From assembly GCA_948099385.1 (NCBI GenBank), contig CANUEZ040000140.1:2790001-2854000 (forward strand): a stretch of DNA of 64,000 nt, read 5' to 3'. Below the pieces are notes generated by a model. That model saw only the letters and a program-made list of their open reading frames with translations, was not told the DNA's origin and did not search any database. The position numbers and the translations under genes were made by a program. This document shows positions 55,411-64,000 of the stretch, piece by piece. This DNA comes from Fasciola hepatica. Its lineage: Eukaryota > Platyhelminthes > Trematoda > Plagiorchiida > Fasciolidae. Positions within the stretch are counted from its first letter, which is position 1; each line of letters begins with the position of its first letter.

Positions 55411-58400
55411 TCAACCCACTCCTTCCAGCAAACTCACCTTTCGTATATCCCGGTTGATGAGCCCATCCTTGTTTCGAACTGACACGAGACGCACGAGGCC
55501 ATCAACCGAAGGCTTACATTCTACGGCGATCCCCAGGGGCCATTGCTTTCTTGGTTCAATGTCGGATGCAATCATTACCAAATCACCGACCTTCAAGTTC
55601 CGATCCTTCGATATCCACTTTTGTCCTTTGTGCAGAAGGGGAACATATTCCTTAGTCCATCGGCGCCAAAACACGGCCGCCAGGTGTATGACTTGTCGCC
55701 ATTTTTTCGTATATAGGCATCCCTGGTTGCCATCACTAGTGAGACTATGAGCAACCTCTATATGTATTGCTCTCGTCTGTAGGCAGGAGAAGAGGCATCC
55801 GTAGCGTTTCTCTGTAGACCGTCCTCGTCGAACAGGGAATGGGCCGAAATAGTCAACACCGACTTCGTGGAACGGATACCACCCAGCCTCAGCTCGCATC
55901 GGTGGCAAGGGTGCCATTTGTTGGGCACTGCGATTTTGAGATGTACCACAATGCCCTTCCATTGCATGGTAATGACGAATGATTAAATCCGTTACCGGAT
56001 GTCCCTTCGGCAGGATTGCAGGATGTTTAAAGCTCGGCTCATGATTACAGTAGTCCAGCCGCCCGCCGACACACATAATTTCATCAATTATTACAGGACA
56101 TAAGGTCTTCAAGTGTCCGGATTCTGAACGCCGGGATTTCCAAGGTTTGGAAGCATTAGACTTAAGTCGACTTAGGTCATCGGCAAATTCACTACTCTGC
56201 ACTTCGCGCACGATATCGTGTTCGGCCTTACGAATTTCATCGAGTGTTATTCGCCCTACTGATACTTCAATGCGAGTCTTCGTACTCATGCGGTACAGCA
56301 GATAATCTTTAAACCGAACTAGCCAGGCCATAAACTTCAACGGTTTCGTCCAGATGGGAAACTTGACAAATAACGGATTTGGCTCTCGGCTTATTAAATT
56401 AACATCTACCGTCGGTTTTTTGAACTCAATCTCTGTTGTCATGTCCGCATTTGGCAAAATAGTCGGCCATCGTGCACGTGGAAGCCTCCAAAATTCCGGG
56501 TCAGAGATCCACTTGTCTCTGTTTCCTAGCATGACCATTTCATACCTTTCATAAAAAGCTCTATCTCGCTGAAACCTTCGAACAAGTAGGTGAAGCCTCC
56601 GGGCAGCTACTTCATAGTTGTTGGGCATAGTTTCAGCGATTGTTTTCCATGAAAGGGCTAATTGATAATGCCCATCAACTAGTTTCAGGGATCGTTCTGC
56701 AATCGATAGCGCCTTCTGGCCCTTCAATGATGGTGCTTGCTTCGTAGATTCCTTGTCTGAGAAGTCCGCATCATACAGCCTTCGAAGCTGTTCTGAGATG
56801 GTGTTTTGTTCCTTTATCAGGTTGTTCACGGTGGACTCCCGGTCGTTGGATGGACCTAGAGGTCCCAGGATCATCCACCCCAAACGAGTTTTGACTGCGT
56901 AAGGTTCGCTCCTGTTTCCAATCCTCTGCTCTAAAACCCAGTGAGCCTCTGGTACGTCAGAACCTATCAGTACTCCTACCTTAACCTCTCCAGTGCGTTC
57001 CACGGGAACATCGCTCAGGTGTGGCCATCGACCCTTGACCGACCGCAAGTCCATACGTGGGGATTTGGAGAACAGCCGGTTGACACAAAGGGCGCGCTCC
57101 ACTGAAACGTTGGCTGAATCATCCGAGGAAACCACACAAAGATTCACGACCCCCGATTCTATATTGGAGAGTCCACTCACTGTTCTGATAGTTACACAGG
57201 AAGTCACCTGAGACAGTCCAACCTGTTCCACCAGACCTTTTTCTATCAGACTTACGTCGGAACCATTATCTATGAGTGCGTATGTTAGCGCGGTTCCTTT
57301 AGGTCCACTGATTTTCACTGGGATAATGCCGAGTGCTACGTCGCAACCAGTGGTGCGATTGGCTGCACACTGATACGTTTCTGGGCAAGCTACACTCAGT
57401 TTGTCGCGATGTAGTAATTCGTGGTGCCTGGCACTACACCCGAACTTCCCACATACCGTGGCCAGGGTACATTCCGCTGCACGATGTCCTTCCTGCAGGC
57501 ATACGAAACAGCCACCGTTTCTTCGAAGCGAATTCCATCTGTCGCTAACTTCCATCGCTGCGAATTTTGAGCAGCTATCTGCGTTGTGTCCCTCCTTGCA
57601 TACAATACATGTTTGTTCTTTTCTACTCATAAATTTCGAACAAGTAAAGTTTACTTGTCGATCACTCCTGTACGCTGAGTTACGAGGCGGGACTAATGGT
57701 TTCGCCGTAGCTGACAGAGCTATCTGCCCAAATCGACTTCGGGCTATTCGAGCTTCGGCTGCTACGAAACTCATCAGTTGTTTGAAGTTCGGCACACCTG
57801 AAGTCTCAGATGTTTCGTCTACTAGTCGTGCCCATCGATGTTGCAGCGGCCGAGATAGCATACGAACGACCCTCTCTAACGTGACTACTGAGTTAAGATC
57901 CGCATCGTATTCAAGCTGAGATAGGGCAATTTCGCAGCTCTGCATTTTTATCGCCAATTTTGTCAGTGACTCGGCATCGTCGGCATTAGGCATCACGGCT
58001 GACAACAGACCGTTCAACAGGGATCGTGCAACGACATGCGTCTGACCGAACAGATCCTTGAGGATTTCCCGAGCCTTTCGATAGCCCTGGTTCGGGGGCA
58101 ACATGACGCATTCTTCTATTGCCTCTTTAGCTTTCCCCTTGCAGTAGTACAGAAGATACAGCAATCTCTGGCCTTCATCACTGATTCTGCCTTCGATATA
58201 ATACTCGAACTGTTTCACAAACCTACAGTATCGAGTCGCCTCACCATCGAACTCAGCTAGTTCTACCTTAGGTAGCTGCATTTTGCATAAGACATCTCGC
58301 GTTTCCTCTGGTAATGGAAAGTGGGGCTCACGGAGTAGATTGTGGTCCTGTTTCTCACAGTCGTTGAGGAACATTTCGATCTTCTCTGACTGATTAACTA

Positions 58401-58728
58401 CATCCGCTCTGACAGGATCACAAACTTCATCTTGTTCTAAAAGTTCGAAATTCATTCGTGCCATCTGAACCTCATTTCTCGCCTTCAAAAGACGGTGCTC
58501 ATTCTCTAATCGAATTTCTTCGATTAGCTGTTTTTCCTTCAGCTGGGCTAGTAGAAGCACATTCTTCGCAGAATTTAAACTAGATGACGCTTTTGACTTA
58601 AAACTAACCCGTGAGCCAGGACAAGAAACCTCATCAAAGGCATGGGACAAAGGGGGTTGGACTTGCCTCGGATCCTCGGGTTCAATTATATGCGATCGGT
58701 TAAAAACGGGCATTTTTTTGGCCGGCAT
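55411..58728 (-). CDS. BEL/Pao Gag-protease polyprotein fused to integrase remnants; RT and RNase H missing
   Basis: The 1105-codon ORF is intact. In order: basic N-terminus; coiled coil (about residues 55-100); a DUF1759-type Gag domain (about 150-310); two Cys-His fingers (CIVCKEGHNADSC near 385, CFVCLQEGHRAAEC near 425); an aspartic protease site (ALIDNGSDVSLIEKG near 500); and the TRLGWMILGPLG and VDGHYQLALSW blocks that normally precede reverse transcriptase. From there the chain jumps to WISDPEFWRLPRARWP, which follows RNase H in relatives, so all of RT and RNase H is gone. The integrase zinc finger keeps HYHAMEGHCG but lacks its CxxC. The core keeps GVDYFGPF but lacks the DNG and E motifs. 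The DUF5641-like end is complete (FWRRWTKEYVPLLHKGQKW). Each gap keeps the frame. Gag and protease could still act, while copying and integration must come from another element. Confidence 0.93.
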   Translation of the reverse strand: MPAKKMPVFNRSHIIEPEDPRQVQPPLSHAFDEVSCPGSRVSFKSKASSSLNSAKNVLLLAQLKEKQLIEEIRLENEHRLLKARNEVQMARMNFELLEQDEVCDPVRADVVNQSEKIEMFLNDCEKQDHNLLREPHFPLPEETRDVLCKMQLPKVELAEFDGEATRYCRFVKQFEYYIEGRISDEGQRLLYLLYYCKGKAKEAIEECVMLPPNQGYRKAREILKDLFGQTHVVARSLLNGLLSAVMPNADDAESLTKLAIKMQSCEIALSQLEYDADLNSVVTLERVVRMLSRPLQHRWARLVDETSETSGVPNFKQLMSFVAAEARIARSRFGQIALSATAKPLVPPRNSAYRSDRQVNFTCSKFMSRKEQTCIVCKEGHNADSCSKFAAMEVSDRWNSLRRNGGCFVCLQEGHRAAECTLATVCGKFGCSARHHELLHRDKLSVACPETYQCAANRTTGCDVALGIIPVKISGPKGTALTYALIDNGSDVSLIEKGLVEQVGLSQVTSCVTIRTVSGLSNIESGVVNLCVVSSDDSANVSVERALCVNRLFSKSPRMDLRSVKGRWPHLSDVPVERTGEVKVGVLIGSDVPEAHWVLEQRIGNRSEPYAVKTRLGWMILGPLGPSNDRESTVNNLIKEQNTISEQLRRLYDADFSDKESTKQAPSLKGQKALSIAERSLKLVDGHYQLALSWKTIAETMPNNYEVAARRLHLLVRRFQRDRAFYERYEMVMLGNRDKWISDPEFWRLPRARWPTILPNADMTTEIEFKKPTVDVNLISREPNPLFVKFPIWTKPLKFMAWLVRFKDYLLYRMSTKTRIEVSVGRITLDEIRKAEHDIVREVQSSEFADDLSRLKSNASKPWKSRRSESGHLKTLCPVIIDEIMCVGGRLDYCNHEPSFKHPAILPKGHPVTDLIIRHYHAMEGHCGTSQNRSAQQMAPLPPMRAEAGWYPFHEVGVDYFGPFPVRRGRSTEKRYGCLFSCLQTRAIHIEVAHSLTSDGNQGCLYTKKWRQVIHLAAVFWRRWTKEYVPLLHKGQKWISKDRNLKVGDLVMIASDIEPRKQWPLGIAVECKPSVDGLVRLVSVRNKDGLINRDIRKVSLLEGVG

Positions 58729-58752
58729 CTTGATTCCAAGCTCGTTGAGAAC

Positions 58753-59136
58753 TGTAACGGACTCCTAGCAGTCGTTGAGATACGCGTAACACAATCCAAA
58801 AAACGCCAAGCGTCCAATTGTGGTTTTCAATACGGTTCTTTATAAAACAATCATGAATACGACATAAAACTGTACAAACCTCAACGGTAACCGCTCCGTG
58901 AATCAGAGTCAGCCAAATGCAAGCAAATTCAGGTTTGCTTGAGGTTCAAGCGGTCAAGTCAACGAAATGTCTACGGGGACGGCCAGCAGTCAATAAAGGT
59001 CAATGTCCGGTGTGTGGTTCAGCGGATGAGCAAGTGTGGCGCAAAACGTTAATGGAAAACATAAACTGGAGTGAGGGTAGGGGGGTCAGATCGATCCTGA
59101 GTTAGTGCCTCGAGTTTGATTGTTCTGTCGATTACA
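58753..59136 (-). repeat. 5' LTR of the BEL/Pao element
   Basis: 384 bp, identical to 54784-55167. Confidence 0.95.
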
Positions 59137-59141
59137 GTAGT
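59137..59141. repeat. Target-site duplication of the BEL/Pao element, right
   Basis: GTAGT, matching 54779-54783. Confidence 0.9.
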
Positions 59142-60579
59142 GGAGCTGACTAACCGAAGAGTATGATTTCATTAGCTCATCTTTTACATGGTGGACTCAG
59201 TGGCGTATCTTATTTTTCGCCGTTGCTCACACATTTTCTAAAATACTCAGCCAGCTGATCAAATGCCTAGTTGCGCAGTTTGCGCATTACCACTTTCAAG
59301 ATCAGTACACAGTGTCTGATTTTGTTTTTTTTCGTAAATCAAATCAACCGCAGGACTGCGATGGAAGTTTTAATGCTCAGGATAAGTTATCCGATCTTCC
59401 GCATTTAGAATGATTTGTGTATGTATTTCAAACCCGCCTGATTTCAGACTTTGTGCCAAACAAAACATGGTACAATCGGGGAGGAAGGGGTGGATAGTCC
59501 GAGTCCATGATTTGTTTGTGGACACGATACTGTTAGGTTGTCCAGGCCAAAGCAGATGATTTTCTTAGGGATCCACAACCAGAGCATTAAGCTATCCAAA
59601 GCTTAACCCGCAAGGCAGCCGGACGAAGCGTGGAGTCCGTAACCCACTGGGGGCCGGTGACTGAATGCTCAGTTCATACGTCCTTCGGATGAGGCCAAAT
59701 ATCCCGGGTGTCCACTACACTCTCCGTCACAGATTCCGTTCAGCATAGCGCTGTGTGCTTTGTGCGCCGTCTGCGGTTGGTTTGGAATCAGAGTTTAGCC
59801 ATCTTTATTAGACTTGGTGGAGATCGCCGGGCGTCCTCCTTGGTCCTCACGCTTTAGTGAAAACACCTCCGCCACGAGGGGGCACTGTGCAGGACTTCCT
59901 CAGCAGAGGCTTTTAGAGACGCGCAGTCATTGAGGAGCACTCCGAGAGGCGTTCAAGACGAGTAGCCATCTTGGAGCCTGAGACACGCACTCCCGGCCAT
60001 ACTGAGGTATTTGGAGGTACGATATTAGCTATGTTCACAGGACACTTGACAGGTAAAGCTTGCATTGTCATTTTCATGACTTTCGTAGTTGTTATACGAT
60101 AGTACGCCAATTTGTTGGTGGATAACGGACGTGGTCGGTCGGTACGCTTCCCCCGCAATTGCCACAGGTGAAATGCCGAAAGCCGGTTTGGAACCCCCCA
60201 GTTGGGCTCGGCGCATAAGCAATGCCGCGTTTCAAATACAGCGTGAAACAGGTGTACTGATTTTCACCGATTATTTGAGGACTAATTTCGCACGATGGGT
60301 CTTTCTATTAATATTGAATTACTGTGACTTTCGGTGCCTCGTTTGAATAGTAGTCAAAATAAGTAAAGCCAAATTGACCGACATGAACTTTGGTGAGACA
60401 TAAAAGATGTAAACCTGAAGTTGTTTTTCTATCGCCGTAACCGCTACATGACATGATATCTATCCAGTCTAGCTATTTGATTTCTTACAGTAAACAATCG
60501 TCACTGTCTCACTAACATCCATTGTTTCACCCGTGTTTTATTTCATGCGCATAAATGCAGGGGAACGGGTGGACCCCAT
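59142..60579. other. Unassigned stretch, with a GC-richer block at 59580-59960
   Basis: No gene or window-internal repeat is recognised. The block 59580-59960 is richer in G+C than its surroundings and has no relative in the window; it could be the end of an unrepresented repeat family. Confidence 0.4.
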
Positions 60580-60715
60580 GATCTCAAAGGTATAGGTATA
60601 GCTGAAAAACAGACCATAAGACCCGGAGTGGAGAACCACATAGGCTCCCAGTAGGTCAGGTGTGATAACGAGCCAAAGTGACCGTCAGTGGCGGGATTCT
60701 AACCATCATCTCTGT
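60580..60715 (-). mobile_element. Possible diverged SINE
   Basis: On the minus strand GATGGTTAGAATCCCGCCACTGACGG resembles a decayed B-box region, and CTATGTGGTTCTCCACTCC resembles the start of the SINE body at 22.1 kb. The match is loose. Confidence 0.4.
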
Positions 60716-62149
60716 CATACCATGTTGTTCCCCCTCAGAAATATATGTTGCATACATGGTCGAATGCAAAAGCAAATAGCTAGCAGAACAACCATATCGT
60801 AAGCGTCAATCTGTTCTGAGTGTACGTGACCAAGATGGGTACAGACGAGTGACAACCAACGGAAAACAAGGTCAAGCTTGACCTGACCTAAGTGGGGCTT
60901 CAGAACCAAAGAGCGTCAGAGTCACGGGGTGTACAACGCGCTCCCGTCCGACGGTGCAGCAAAAGATTGATAATCATTTCATCGGTGTCCAACAATATCT
61001 GGCACTTCAAAGGATCCGAACGCCAACTTTTACCCAGCTGGTTTACACGATTCGTCAGTTGAAAAGAATTTCATTGAATCCATTTAAACTTAGCTCATGA
61101 ATCTACTAGGCATTTTGACACCAGTTGCTTGGCCAGGGAGACGTAATCACCAACCAACCCGAACAGCGCGTAGCGCTCGATCCACGGACAGTCATTTCAA
61201 GCAGCTGCAATAGTGAGAGATCAGTTAGTTTGGTTTCTACTAGTCGGATCCTTACATAATCCAGTTTAAAGCGAAACAACTGTGGGCCAAGTTTCACATT
61301 TCGACCGAGGGCAACGAGTAACGGGGCTAGTGAATTGCATCGTGGATGCAAAGAAGTGCCAGTAATGTGAACAGATTATATTTGGTTCGACAAAACGAAA
61401 AAAAACATTTATGAGAGACAGTCCGCGGTACACTTGAGTGACAAATATTTTTATAACTGTTTTCTCTCACGACGGTGTAACAGAACCGGGTCTACCTTGT
61501 GATCACTTTCGGTCAAATGGTTGAAGTCGTCGTACGTAATGGAGTCCAGTTTAGTGGACCAAGCTGAGTCAGTGTGTTTAACTTGGGATGGCTCATCCAT
61601 TCAAGCTTGGTGCACTGTCTTCCCTACCAATGTATGTACCATTCCTTGCCCTTACAAGAGAAAGCGTAGATATCACTGAAAGCAGTTTCGACCAAGTAAC
61701 GAGCTTTGAGTAGGAGCACGAGGAGACACTGGCTAAGCGAGCTTGGACGTTGGCAAGCAGCCATGTAAGTCCTTTGCAAAGTATCTCTGATTTTTGAAGG
61801 GAAACTGTCCCATTACCTCTTCTCAACATGGGAAGGATGTGAGGATATAACTGCACCCATTGAATGGGTAAATACGACAAGTTTTCCCCATTTTGATAAC
61901 GTATGAATAAGCCTAGATGCCAGTTATGGTGATTTTTTATCTGAGAATGTCACTAATTCACAGAAAGCTATTACAAACATCTCCTTTGATGTATGCGCGT
62001 GCGCGTGTAACTGTAAATGAGAATGTGCCAACAATTTCCTCCATACTTTTCCACTTCAACTTTTACGTTTCTTAACTGGCTGGCACCTTGGGGAGGATAA
62101 GCCGACTTCATAAATATCGCTGATCCCAGCTTCTCATGCTGGGCGACTG
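60716..62149. other. Unassigned stretch
   Basis: No gene, exon of the SLC37-like gene, or repeat is recognised in 1.4 kb. Confidence 0.45.
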
Positions 62150-62745
62150 GCAGCCACTGGAAGAACACAGGGCATGTCGCTTCTCGCGGACACCGTAGCA
62201 TGGATAACAGTTTGTAGAATACAGTCATGAAGTTGAATGGGTGTTTGGTACAATAGACGACCTCAGCCTCACTCAGCTCTTTTCGAAGGCGCACCTCTAG
62301 CCTTTGCACAACCAAGTGCTGGCTGCATGGCACCAGCGTGTTGACGCATGGTTGCTTGTGGCTCCCTAGGACGTCGTTCGTCATTAGACTGAACCGAATC
62401 CAATCCAGGGGTCCAACCAGCCCTACTAGGCCGGCAGATTTCCTTCACAGCCGTTGAATCATGCAGAAAATCTCGTGCGCCTGTTCAGGGGTAACTGTCT
62501 TCGCATGGCAAACACCGTCTCACTGAGAATTTTTGACCTTGGTTACCCTCACTCCGATTTATCCCGCGTGTCAAACAGTTTGCCGGGGTGTGGCCTGACT
62601 GAAGCATGCTTCAGCTTTGTGGAGTCACAGGTGAGACCTGGGCACCTGGTGGAGACCAAAGAGATGGAAGGTATTTCAAAGGCACAACAGTCTACCAACT
62701 CAGAGGAGCTGCTCCTTTCAGACACCTCATGTCAACGCCGCTAAG
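62150..62745 (-). mobile_element. 5' region of the third RTE-type family, relic
   Basis: It aligns with 23690-24345 (same orientation, minus-strand element). Shared words include GACACCGTAGCATG or GACGCCGTAGCATG, GCACCTCT-GCCTTTGCA, CCTTGGTTACCCTCA or CCTCGGTTACCCTCA, GGGGTGTGGCC or GGGATGTGGCC, and GGTGGAGACCAA. No coding part follows. Confidence 0.7.
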
Positions 62746-63348
62746 TTTTTGGGTTTCAATTGATTGAAACCTCAGAAAACCACCACTTCAACTTTACCGA
62801 TAGCTCCACTTATTGTTATTTTCTTGTTTTTCTAGGAGGTTCACATTATCATTTCTGCCCTATTTGGAACAGATTGAGTGCTGGCTTGTTCATCAAGATT
62901 TATGAATAGTTGTAAAAATAACGAAAAGTTTCCTATTCGTGATAACCACGTACTCACTGATGATGTCACCTGTACCAAGAATCCAACCGTTAGAATCTGA
63001 ACACAGACTTCAGTGATCAGATAATCGCGATAGCCGCCAATATAAGGTACAGCCGCCAACAATACTGAAATCAGTGCACTACGGCAGTACACTTGCCGCT
63101 GGTTCGAGACGCTGAGGGATATGGCTCGGAACCGAATCAAGTGGTGCAAATGCAGTATGGTCTGCCTGCTGGCTTCCCGTTCTCCATAAATAATTGAAAA
63201 ACATAAAAAAACTGACGAAACGTGTACGGTGAAAATATATAAAACAAAAATGCTTTCACTCGTAATCTAAATGTTGATTCCTAATCCCTCGGACTTTGTA
63301 ATCCCTTTCTGTTGTTGCGTTGGCACCATGCTTGTTCTCAAGCTGGTG

Positions 63349-63350
<2 letters not shown>
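62746..63350. other. Unassigned stretch
   Basis: Nothing is recognised. A short GAGACGCTGAGGGATATGGC near 63110 resembles the WLETL block of RTE elements (LVRDAEGYGSE in a shifted frame) and may be a small relic. Confidence 0.4.

Positions 63351-63388
<38 letters not shown>
63351..63388. repeat. AT microsatellite
   Basis: Nineteen AT units. Confidence 0.97.
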
Positions 63389-63393
<5 letters not shown>

Positions 63394-63460
63394 CCGAACA
63401 ACACGCGAGAAATCGTCTTAATCTCACCGACTCTGAATCGTAAACTTTCTGTTATTATAC

Positions 63461-64000
63461 AGTTCAGTTTATACAACCACTAACCCCGCAGTTCTGCGCT
63501 CTGGTTTCGGTTGGGACCTTCCAGCATCGTCCAGTAAAGGGCAGAAAGAATAGAAGCATGAAGTGGAAAAGATCCCAAAAATCAAAGGAATGAGCGGAAA
63601 CCACGAAGACGAGGAAAGAGTTCGAATGCAACTACGCCACTGGCCGCGACATCTAGCTTTATCAAATAATGTTTCCAACCATTTGGTGGGTGGGTCCCGT
63701 GGACTTCAGCCCGAAAGTCTAACGCGCCCCACTAGGTCAAGTCCATTGGTGAACGTTTTCATACCGTTTTGGCATGTCATGGACTGACCACCTCGACCTA
63801 CCTTCCAATCACTACCTGCCTCAGATGACAGCGTATGCTGAGGAAGTCTATCGGTGGGTATGCGTAACACATGTCCCAATCACCTTAACCTGTTTAGATT
63901 CAGTACTTGATCCACAGACTGACCTCTGATTCCCAACACCTCACGCTCAACCTCTGATGCGGTGTTCCCACCATATTCGGGCAATGATACGGAGACATCG
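63461..64000 (-). mobile_element. RTE-A copy 5, running off the right edge
   Basis: The minus strand shows the family tail (AACTGAACTG at 63461-63472 read in reverse), the 3' untranslated region, and C-terminal coding blocks matching copies 1-4 (RCRGQWRSCIRTL near 63660, a decayed LGHVLRIPTDRLPQH near 63860, CLRIIARIWWEH near 63985). The 5' part is outside the window. Confidence 0.85.

Larger units (their letters stand above)
54784..59136 (-). mobile_element. Non-autonomous BEL/Pao LTR retrotransposon, very young
   Basis: The element is 4353 bp with two 384-bp LTRs that I read as identical base for base, TG...CA ends and a 5-bp target-site duplication. One uninterrupted ORF fills most of the interior. 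On the minus strand the 5' LTR is 58753-59136, the ORF starts 24 bases inside it, and a purine-rich GGCGGGCGG (55168-55176 on the + strand) lies next to the 3' LTR as a likely polypurine tract. A clear tRNA primer site was not found; the first TGG lies 14 bases inside the LTR. Confidence 0.95.

Noticed and set aside
61106..62384. Search for the missing C-terminal SLC37 exons to the right of the BEL/Pao element
   Set aside because: No segment between 59142 and 64000 matches the expected GPYALITTAVSADLG or GNAKALSTV blocks, so none was called.

Overview
The window is eukaryotic DNA from a repeat-rich animal genome, most likely a parasitic flatworm and probably a digenean fluke. Four things point this way. 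RTE, CR1/Jockey, Ty3/gypsy and BEL/Pao retroelements fill most of the sequence. The Ty3/gypsy copy resembles the fluke CsRn1 group. tRNA-derived SINEs lie beside hammerhead ribozymes, as in schistosome repeats. The only host gene has 40-56 bp introns at its 5' end and 4.5-9.3 kb introns further on, a size skew described for schistosomes. The species cannot be fixed from sequence alone.

Host gene: one gene is supported, an SLC37-family sugar-phosphate antiporter (Major Facilitator Superfamily) on the + strand. Eight exons (30880-54286) join in consistent phase to encode the first 356 residues. The C-terminal part was not found. Large introns 5, 6 and 7 are packed with transposons.

Left third (1-30180): a BEL/Pao pol fragment runs in from the left edge (1-2160). 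CR1-like relics follow (3.2-8.5 kb), then a near-complete two-ORF CR1-like element on the minus strand (8700-12870). RTE copies lie at 13.5-17.0 and 17.6-21.4 kb. A Jockey-like element (17.0-27.7 kb) has been split twice: by a full-length RTE with a 13-bp target-site duplication, and by a minus-strand Ty3/gypsy element that itself holds an RTE fragment and a SINE. At 29.5-30.3 kb a SINE, a tRNA-like head, two hammerhead ribozymes 301 bp apart and a long AT microsatellite sit together just upstream of the host gene.

Middle (31.6-54 kb): the introns hold four copies or relics of one RTE family (labelled RTE-A here), with nesting of young copies in older ones, one copy between inverted repeat arms, a second tRNA-derived SINE family, a third hammerhead and an RTE that has lost its reverse transcriptase.

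Right end (54.3-64 kb): a very young BEL/Pao element (54784-59136) has identical 384-bp LTRs and a 5-bp target-site duplication. Its single 1105-codon ORF has lost reverse transcriptase, RNase H and most of the integrase core through three in-frame deletions, so it should be non-autonomous. The rest is mostly unassigned, with an RTE 5' relic and another RTE-A copy running off the right edge.

Names such as RTE-A and RTE-B are local labels. Family assignments rest on protein motifs read by eye; no database search was run.
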